Of a DNA stretch of 8,070 bases, positions 1 through 6,700 are shown piece after piece. How positions within the stretch are numbered: the first letter of the stretch is position 1; each line of letters begins with the position of its first letter. A program made the translations under genes and the position numbers. The notes beneath the pieces are model-generated. The model did not search any database and was not told the DNA's origin. It saw only the letters and a list, made by a program, of their open reading frames with translations. The DNA lies in assembly GCF_937976295.1 (NCBI RefSeq), contig NZ_CALJRY010000325.1:1-8070 (forward strand). The letters are read 5' to 3'. The stretch is from an uncultured Rothia sp. Lineage in GTDB: Bacteria > Actinomycetota > Actinomycetes > Actinomycetales > Micrococcaceae.

Positions 1-2226
1 ACCTCTCAGGATGCGTCTCAGGTGGCGCTTCTGCAGCGCACTATTGATACGGTCAACGAGGTTAATACGACGTTGACTAGCGCTAGTTCGCAGGTTGCTC
101 AGGTGCGTCAGAGCCTGGATGATACGTCTGCGACTTTGGGTAAGGACACTGCCGAGCATCTGAAGACTCAGAATGAATCGTTGACGAAGACTATGCAGGG
201 TCTACAGGCGAATATTGAGAGCCTGCAGAAGGATCTTTCTGAGGCTTCGCGTACTAATAACTCTCAGCTGATTTCTCAGTTGGAGCGTACTGTTTCTGCT
301 CTTCACTCGATGTTGGGTGATACGACGGCGCGCCCCAATGTGTCTGTTTCGCATAGCGGCGGTCGTTGCGTCGTGAATCGTGAGGAGGGTGCGAATAGCC
401 GTAGCGTGTACGGTAATTTGGTTCAGCTGTCTGCTGTTCTGAATGCGTATGCGGAGGCAAGTTCGGATTGTCAGCAGGATCTTACGGCTTCGATTCGTGA
501 GATTGTTGGCCCGGAGCACCCGACCGCTGAGACTTGCTCTTCTAACGGTTCGGTGACCTGTGCCCTGTTTGGTGCGTCGGTGACGGTGCAGAGTTCTTTG
601 ATTGCGCTGGTTACTACCGGTGAGAAGATTGTGGATCACCTGCAGCCGGAATATTTGAAGGGTGCGAACAACAACTATTCGGCGTTGAAGCGTCAGATGG
701 ATGAGCTTGTTGAGCAGGTGGAGAAGGACCCGTCTTCTCTTGATGGTGATGCTGTGCGTTCTTTGAGTGAGAAGGTTAGTGCGGCTCGTCAGAGTGTGAA
801 TCAGATGAAGGAAACGTCGAGTCGTCTGATTGAGAGCATCAAGAACGTTCATTCTCGTGCGGCTTCTGCTCGTGCGGAGCTGGTGGATGGTTCTGGTTCT
901 ATGAGTGCTCAGAATAAGGAACTGGCGGAGCAGCTTTGTGCTCTGTCTACTGAGCGTGGCGGTTCTCTGTCTGCTGAGCAGGTTGAGCATCTGCGTGGAT
1001 ACCTGACGGCTTCTTCTTGTGGTGGCGCGGCTTCGCCGTCTGCTGCCCCGTCCTCTGAGGCTCCTAGCCCTGCACCGTCTGAATCTGCTTCTGAGGCTCC
1101 TTCTGAGGAGCCGTCGAAGAAGGTTGAGGCTCCTTCCGCCGCTCCCTCTTCTGAGGCGCCTTCCGCTGAGCCTACTGCTACGGAAGGTAATACTCGCGTC
1201 ATTACGGTGGAGAACGCGAACGAGCGTACCTACACGTCGAACACCCCGGCAGCACGTACTCCGATGGATCAGCGTATTGCTGCCGCGGTAGCTGCGTGGG
1301 ATGAGGTTCTTGCCGCTACTTCGATGGATGACCCCAAGGAGGGTCTGGCTCGCGACGCCAAGGACCTTAACGATGCCGTGAACGCGGTAGATGGTGCCCT
1401 GGGCGAGGTTGAGAAGACCCTGAACGATGCCGCAAACGCACAGAACCCGGATGCGGAGAAGAAGGAAGAACCTGCTGATGAAGCTAAGGTTTCTCTGCGT
1501 GACCGTATCCATTCGGCTTCGGATGCCGTCAATGCTTTGGGTAAGAACCTTGAGGATATGACGAACATGCAGGCTGACCTCTCCACCGCTATTAAGGAAG
1601 CATTCAAGGACTCTGCCGATGAGACTCGTGAGAGCCTGACGAACATGATTAGCGAGGAGATTCGTAAGGTTTCGAGCGATGGTTCTTCTAGCGCTTCGGC
1701 TGCTAAGGAGGCGTTCTCTGCTTCGATTGCTGGCATTACTGATACCGCGAATACTGTGGTTCAGGTGGCTGGTGAATCCATCGAGGTTCAGCACAAGGAT
1801 ATGAATGATCGTATTGAGGGTCTGCGTCAGTCTCTGGATTCGGTGACTGAACGTTCTCTGGTTGCGCTGAACACCCGCGCTGAGAACGCTACCCGAGATT
1901 TGGCTGGTGCATCCGTTCAGCTGAATAACGACCTGTCGAAGCTCATGCTTGATTTGGGTGATAGCAACGCTGAGGGTGCTGGCCTCTTGGGCGCGCTCAA
2001 GAGCAATAGCGCGAAGGCTGGTGCGGCTGATTACCAGCTTGCTTTGGCGATGCAGAATGCTCAGGGTTACACGAACCTCCGTTCTGAGGATATTGCTGCT
2101 CTGCAGAAGCGTCAGGCGCAGTTCAAGGCATCACTGCAGCGTCTGCGTTCGCTGCCGACCTTCCATCTGTCGAATGCTGGCAGTGCAGAGGTGAAGACGG
2201 TGTACACCTTCCAGATTGGCGATTAG
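1..2226 (+). CDS. Large helical/coiled-coil, probably extracytoplasmic protein of a type VII secretion locus (C-terminal part, 5' truncated by window)
   Basis: The frame is open from base 1 to the TAG at 2224-2226, giving 741 visible codons. A GTG at base 22 is the first in-frame start, but it has no recognisable ribosome binding site and the same helical sequence precedes it, so the true start is most likely upstream. Codons 1-100 are Gln/Ser/Thr/Leu-rich and look like coiled coil. Codons 120-190 hold four cysteines (123, 157, 179, 187), and two more follow at 313 and 340. Codons 344-395 are a Pro/Ser/Ala/Glu low-complexity linker. Codons 415-730 are cysteine-free, Ala/Glu/Asp-rich and mostly helical. 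No membrane helix is visible, so any signal or anchor must lie upstream. Six cysteines in one half would suit disulfides outside the membrane (inference). I do not recognise the family. An EsaA/YhgE-like stalk was considered, but the C-terminal membrane helices of that family are absent. It is directly followed by the binding-protein gene. Confident as a gene, unsure of function. Confidence 0.5.
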   Translation, partial: TSQDASQVALLQRTIDTVNEVNTTLTSASSQVAQVRQSLDDTSATLGKDTAEHLKTQNESLTKTMQGLQANIESLQKDLSEASRTNNSQLISQLERTVSALHSMLGDTTARPNVSVSHSGGRCVVNREEGANSRSVYGNLVQLSAVLNAYAEASSDCQQDLTASIREIVGPEHPTAETCSSNGSVTCALFGASVTVQSSLIALVTTGEKIVDHLQPEYLKGANNNYSALKRQMDELVEQVEKDPSSLDGDAVRSLSEKVSAARQSVNQMKETSSRLIESIKNVHSRAASARAELVDGSGSMSAQNKELAEQLCALSTERGGSLSAEQVEHLRGYLTASSCGGAASPSAAPSSEAPSPAPSESASEAPSEEPSKKVEAPSAAPSSEAPSAEPTATEGNTRVITVENANERTYTSNTPAARTPMDQRIAAAVAAWDEVLAATSMDDPKEGLARDAKDLNDAVNAVDGALGEVEKTLNDAANAQNPDAEKKEEPADEAKVSLRDRIHSASDAVNALGKNLEDMTNMQADLSTAIKEAFKDSADETRESLTNMISEEIRKVSSDGSSSASAAKEAFSASIAGITDTANTVVQVAGESIEVQHKDMNDRIEGLRQSLDSVTERSLVALNTRAENATRDLAGASVQLNNDLSKLMLDLGDSNAEGAGLLGALKSNSAKAGAADYQLALAMQNAQGYTNLRSEDIAALQKRQAQFKASLQRLRSLPTFHLSNAGSAEVKTVYTFQIGD
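1030..1185 (+). repeat. Pro/Ser/Ala/Glu low-complexity linker with a duplicated 11-residue unit
   Basis: This in-frame stretch of the first gene is almost only Pro, Ser, Ala and Glu, broken by one Lys-Lys-Val. The unit PSAAPSSEAPS occurs at 1036-1068 and again, identical in protein, at 1132-1164. Eight of its 11 codons differ synonymously between the copies. Such linkers usually act as flexible or extended spacers between domains. Here it separates the cysteine-containing half from the cysteine-free half. Confidence 0.8.
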
Positions 2227-2228
2227 CC

Positions 2229-3653
2229 GTGGGGTTTTCCCCTCATTTGGGCTCTGATTCAGGTCCTCACCGCCGCGAGGGCAGGCGGCTCACTCAGCGC
2301 ACCGTGGTGTGGTGTGTCAGTCTGTGTGTGCTGTTTAGCCTTGCGGTGGTGGGGATCTGGTATGGCGTGCGCGCTGTGACGCCTCAGCCTTTGCCGCTTG
2401 GTACGGGTACGAACCCTGCGTCTGCGGTGACGGTTCAGCAGGCTATTTCTCTTCCTGCGTCTGGTCGTGAGCCTGTTATTGGTGTTGTCGCTACTTTTGG
2501 TGATGATGCTGAGGGGTCTGCGTGGCGTCTGAATGCTCAGGGTGCCCGTGTTGCGCAGTACCGTCTGGCTCTGGGTAATTCTTCTGTGAAGGTTCTTTAT
2601 GCGAACGATAAGGGAACGGAGCAGGGTGCCCGTGAGGCGGTAGAGAAGCTCTCGTCTGAGGGTGCTTTGGGTATTGTGCTTGTCTCTCGGGGTGAGCATC
2701 TTCGGGGTGCTACGGCTGCCGCTAAGGAACGCAATGTTGCGGTGATTGAGGCGTATGACCGGGTAGATGCTGGCGATGGGGTGTGGAGTTTTGCTCTGGA
2801 CCCTGAGCAGGAGAAGCAGGTCTATACGGCTGCTATTCGTTCGCTTGCCGGTGTGTCTAGCACGGGTTCTTCGCAGCAGCTTGATGGTGTGCACACCATC
2901 CTGTTGGATGCGGGCGAGGGCTCTGCACCTGACCTTCCCTATACGAATCGCGTTCAGGTTTCTGCTGATGAAGACAGCATGAAGGACACTCTCAAGGAGC
3001 TGACGCGTCTTCTGGGGGACAAGTCTTCGGGCTCTTCTCCTGTTCTGGTTTTGACGGGTTCGGCGTCGACTCAGGCGAAGGTGCTTCGTTCTCTTCAGAG
3101 GGCGGGTATTACTTCTCCGGTGATTGCGGGTGAGGAAGCGTTGACGGAGCCTTTTATGCGTCTTCTTCTGGAGAACGGTGGTTCCCTGACCGACAATATT
3201 CGCGTTGTGGGGCGCATGCAGGCACGTGCTGCGGCGTTGAGTGCTGATGATGCCGGTCGTGCTTCTTCGGCATTTGTGTCAACGGTTGAGCGTATGAAGA
3301 ACGATTCTTCGCTTAAGGATTTGTCAGGCGAACAGTCGTTCTCGAAATCGGCAGCGTGGGCGGATGCTCCCTCCCATAACGCACTCTTGGCTTTTGCGTA
3401 TGCCACAAGCCAGGTTCGTGAATACACTCCTGAGGCAGTTCGACGGGTTCTAGGAACTCTCCGGCTGGACGCTAAAGATTCTACGGTCGCGTATCCGTTG
3501 GATTTTTCATCTTCTTACGCCGCCGGCGGGCAGGTGGGTCTTCTGTACCCGACCGCGGACGCTTCGATGATTCAGGGTGGGTCTTCCTCAACGGATGCGG
3601 TGAATCCGCCGGTGTGGATGCTTCGCACGTTCACCTCAGAATCTCGCGACTAG
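2229..3653 (+). CDS. Membrane-anchored type 1 periplasmic-binding-protein (LivJ/LivK-like) protein
   Basis: The protein has 474 residues. The GTG at 2229 is the most upstream usable start; it lies two bases after the preceding TAG, with only a poor Shine-Dalgarno match, so translation is probably coupled. Residues 15-24 are Arg-rich, followed by one hydrophobic helix at about 25-47. This predicts a cytoplasmic N-terminus and an outward-facing body. Cys29 and Cys33 lie inside the helix without a lipobox, so it is not a lipoprotein. From about residue 81 the sequence alternates strands and helices as in branched-chain amino-acid binding proteins: a first strand VIGVVATFG, the strand VKVLYANDKG (120-129) followed by an amphipathic helix, the strand ALGIVLVSRG, and second-lobe strand PVLVLTG (271-277) followed by AGITSPVIAGEE. 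A SHNALLAFAYA helix lies near the C-terminus. Family members bind small ligands for ABC import or signalling. No permease or transport ATPase gene is in view, so a sensing or structural role in the secretion locus is possible (inference). The ligand is unknown. Confidence 0.82.
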   Translation: MGFSPHLGSDSGPHRREGRRLTQRTVVWCVSLCVLFSLAVVGIWYGVRAVTPQPLPLGTGTNPASAVTVQQAISLPASGREPVIGVVATFGDDAEGSAWRLNAQGARVAQYRLALGNSSVKVLYANDKGTEQGAREAVEKLSSEGALGIVLVSRGEHLRGATAAAKERNVAVIEAYDRVDAGDGVWSFALDPEQEKQVYTAAIRSLAGVSSTGSSQQLDGVHTILLDAGEGSAPDLPYTNRVQVSADEDSMKDTLKELTRLLGDKSSGSSPVLVLTGSASTQAKVLRSLQRAGITSPVIAGEEALTEPFMRLLLENGGSLTDNIRVVGRMQARAAALSADDAGRASSAFVSTVERMKNDSSLKDLSGEQSFSKSAAWADAPSHNALLAFAYATSQVREYTPEAVRRVLGTLRLDAKDSTVAYPLDFSSSYAAGGQVGLLYPTADASMIQGGSSSTDAVNPPVWMLRTFTSESRD

Positions 3654-3696
3654 CTTTTCCGAGCAAAGCCTCATCCGTACAGAGCCAGCCCAACAC

Positions 3697-3716
3697 ACCC
3701 CGGCTTTCGGGGTTTC
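3697..3716 (+). terminator. Possible weak intrinsic terminator or attenuator hairpin
   Basis: ACCCCG (3697-3702) pairs with CGGGGT (3708-3713) around a five-base GCTTT loop, giving a six-base-pair stem. The tail is TTTCCC, so the T-run is only about three bases and an efficient stop is doubtful. It sits 44 bases after the stop of the binding-protein gene and about 57 bases before the next start, a sensible place for termination or attenuation. Confidence 0.35.
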
Positions 3717-3760
3717 CCTCCTAGTCCGTTCACCAGCAGGGCTCACGATTTATCTATTTT

Positions 3761-3766
3761 GGAGAA
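3761..3766 (+). promoter_or_regulatory. Ribosome binding site of the secretion ATPase gene
   Basis: GGAGAA lies six bases before the ATG at 3773, matches the anti-Shine-Dalgarno core GGAG, and follows an AT-rich unstructured stretch. It fixes this ATG as the start, which also gives a complete ubiquitin-like N-terminal domain. Confidence 0.75.
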
Positions 3767-3772
3767 CACCTT

Positions 3773-6700
3773 ATGCGCTTTTTCCTTGATCTTGAAGAGC
3801 ATAACGGGAGCTATGAACTAGACTCCTGGCAGCCTGAGACGACCATCGCTGATCTCATCCAGGCGACCGGTGGCCCCTCCCTGCCCGCAGACGAGCCGCT
3901 GTATTGCGATAACCGCCCGGTGACGGCATCCTCCACCCTGGCAGAGGTCAAGCCGATGGAAGGTATGCGCATCTCTAGGGCACCACTCTCCTACCCTTCC
4001 CTGGTGCAGGGCTGGAGCGTCTGTTTGAGCGGCGGTTCGACGGTTACCCTGCCGCACCCTATCCCCTCTTCGCGTCCTCTGGTGGCGGGTCGTTCCCCGT
4101 ACGCCGACATTGTGCTTCCCACGGCGAGCGCGTCGTGGGAGCATCTGCACCTGCAGGTGGTTCATGATGAGTCGACGAATACTCAGAAGGTGCGTATCAC
4201 TGATCCGGGTTCTACGAACGGTAGTTTTGTGGACGGTCAGAAAATCCCTGAGGAGGGTCTGACTGTTTCTGAGAGCACAACTATCCATGTTGGTGATTGT
4301 ATTCTGACCCTGCGGCCTGCTCCTCAGGAGAAGGCTGCGCCTCGCCCCGGTAGCGCCCCGAATGTGAGCGCGTCAGGTACTGCACCGTTTAACCGTCCGC
4401 CGCGTCAGGGCGCGTTGAGCGCCCCTGAGAAGGTGGAGGCGCCTACCCGCAAGAATGTCTCTGACCCGCCAAAGTTCAATATTGCGATGGCGGTGGGCCC
4501 GATTATTATGGCGGCGGCAATGGTCGCCATTATGCAGGAGATTCGTTACGCCCTTTTCGCGATGCTCAGCCCCATTCTGAGTATTGGCATGTGGGTGGAG
4601 CAGAAGCGTCGTCACGCTAAGGATAAGGTGAAGGAGCGTGTGCGTTTTGAGCAGGAAATGGAGAAGTTTAAGGAACGTATCGCTCTGAGTAACCGTGAGG
4701 AAATTGAGCGTCTTCACGACCTTGCCCCGGCACCGGATGCAGTTCTGCTGCGGGCGCTTCTTCCTGCGATGACGTTGTGGCGTCGCCGGAGCACCAGCCC
4801 TGACCTGTTGACTTTCCATGTGGGTACTGGGCATATTCATTGGGCTCCTGAGCTGACGAAGCCGAGTAATCCTGAGCCTGAGGTTCAGCATATTCTTGAG
4901 CACAATACCCTGTGGGATGCCCCGCTGGTTGCTGACCTGCGTGAGGGCGGTACTATCGGTATTGTGGGTTCGCGTGAGCAGTCTCTTGCCCTGGCACGTT
5001 GCCTAGTACTGCAGGCGGCGACCCATACGGGTCCTGCTGATATGACGATTGCGGTCTGCGCTGATTCGGCACGTTCGCAGGACTGGGTGTGGACGTCGTG
5101 GCTTCCGCATATGCATATGGCGCAGAACCAGCAGATGCGTTGGTTTGCTTCTGGTAAGGAGCAATCGGATCAGATGTTGCGTTCTCTTTACCATGATATT
5201 GAGTCTCTTCCGACCCGCGGCCTGTGCGTGGTCGTTGATTCGGATACCCTCACTGAGGGCCGTGAGTCGCCGGCACGCGACCTTTTGGCGTATGGCGATG
5301 AAGTGCGTCTGATGGCGAATAAGACTGCCGCTGCGGGCGCTCGCCGTGTTGCCGGTATTGTGTTGGCTTCTTCTGTTGATCGTCTTCCTGCGTCGTGTAC
5401 TTCGGTCGTGGAGATTGGCGAGGAGGCTTCTATCACCTATTCGGAGCCTCGCCGCCGTTACACGGTGACTGATGGTGTGCTCGCCGGTGTGAGCGCTGAG
5501 GATGCTCTTCATGTGGCGCGTACTTTGGCGCATCATGAGGACCCTGAGCGTCTGCTGTTGGGTGGTGGTTTGCCGCAGCTGGTGAAGCTGCCTGAGCTGG
5601 TTGGTTTGCCGACCCCTCCGGGTGCTGAGGATATTGAGGCGTTTTGGTCGCAGGCTAATGGTTTTAGTACTGAGATTGGTGTGGGTGATTCTGGCGCGTT
5701 CACGCTGGACTTGGTGAAGGACGGCCCTCACGGTCTGGTGGGTGGTACCACTGGTTCGGGTAAGAGTGAGTTTTTGCGTTCGTTGGTGGCGGGTTTGGCT
5801 GCGCACCATGATCCGAGCCGTTTGAACTTTATTCTGGTTGACTTTAAGGGTGGTGCGGCGTTTAAGACGTGTGAGCGTCTGCCGCATACGATTGGTACTT
5901 TGAGCAACTTGGACGCTCAGCTGGCTCACCGCGCCATTGAGTCGTTGGAGGCGGAGATGGACCGTCGTCAGCGCCTGTTTGCGGCTGCTGGTGAGGGTGT
6001 GGACAACATTAAGGATTATTTGGCGACGAACCCGCCGGAGCCGATGCCTCGCCTGCTGCTGGTGATTGACGAGTTCGCGATGCTGGCGAAGGACTTCCCG
6101 GATGTCCTGTCGTCGCTGGTGAGCATTGGTGCGGTGGGTCGTACCCTGGGTGTGCACATGATCCTGGCGACTCAGCGTCCTGCCGGCGTGGTGAATGACG
6201 ACATCCTGGCGAATACGAACTTGCGTGTGGCGTTGCGTGTGCAGAGCCGTGAGGATTCTTCGAACGTGATTGGTGTTCCGGATGCTTCGGAGATTTCGCG
6301 TTCGCAGATGGGCCGCGCCTATGTGAAGCTGGGTCAGAACGATATTTCGCCGGTGCAGACTGCCCTGGTAACGGGCCAGAGCGGCACTGAGGAGGTGACC
6401 TCTCTGGAGGTTCGTGCGACCGATAGTATCGGTATTCCTCGTTCGGAGCGTGCGCGTCCGAAGGTGTCGTCGAGTGATGCTAATGACCTGGATCTGCTGA
6501 TTGATGCTGTTGTGGCAGCTCATGCGGCTCGTGGTGCGGTTGCTCCTCGTAAGGTGTGGCCTGAGCCGTTGGGTTCGTATGTTGATTTGGCTGATTTTGG
6601 TGTGCGTGGCTTCCCGGACCCGGATCTTCCCACTGTGGGTGGCGTCCGGGACGGTGTTCTGATGTGCACTTTGGGTGATGAGCCTGAGCTGCAGCGTCAG

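Larger units (their letters stand above)
3654..3772 (+). other. 119-base intergenic gap between the binding-protein gene and the secretion ATPase gene
   Basis: This is the only non-coding stretch in the window. It contains a short G+C hairpin in the middle and an AT-rich segment (3748-3760) just before the ribosome binding site of the next gene. I see no small ORF and no tRNA. The gap may separate two transcription units or allow partial readthrough; the sequence alone does not decide. Confidence 0.6.

Noticed and set aside
22..24. GTG at base 22 as the true start of the first gene
   Set aside because: There is no ribosome binding site, the frame is open to base 1, and the helical sequence continues upstream.
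1019..1291. 90-codon plus-strand frame rich in Leu and Arg
   Set aside because: It is the +1-shifted reading of the Pro/Ser/Ala/Glu linker; the Leu/Arg bias is simply the shifted low-complexity DNA.
202..1794. 530-codon minus-strand open frame
   Set aside because: It is antisense to the helical-protein gene and encodes an Arg/Ser/Thr/Leu-rich product with no recognisable domain. Such frames arise because the sense codon bias avoids triplets that would read as stops on the other strand.
2259..2894. 211-codon minus-strand open frame
   Set aside because: It is antisense to the signal anchor and first lobe of the binding protein; the composition is shadow-like and lacks any fold signature.
3729..3756. 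Possible promoter, TTCACC then TATCTA with a 16-base spacer
   Set aside because: The -10 match is poor and transcription would start within or beside the ribosome binding site, leaving no usable leader.
3818..4903. Minus-strand open frames of 156 and 176 codons (3818-4288 and 4373-4903)
   Set aside because: They lie antisense to the FHA and membrane-helix regions, whose sense motifs are unmistakable.
5108..5119. 12-base perfect palindrome CATATGCATATG
   Set aside because: It lies in the ATPase coding sequence as His-Met-His-Met codons; it is isolated, with no second copy or operator context.
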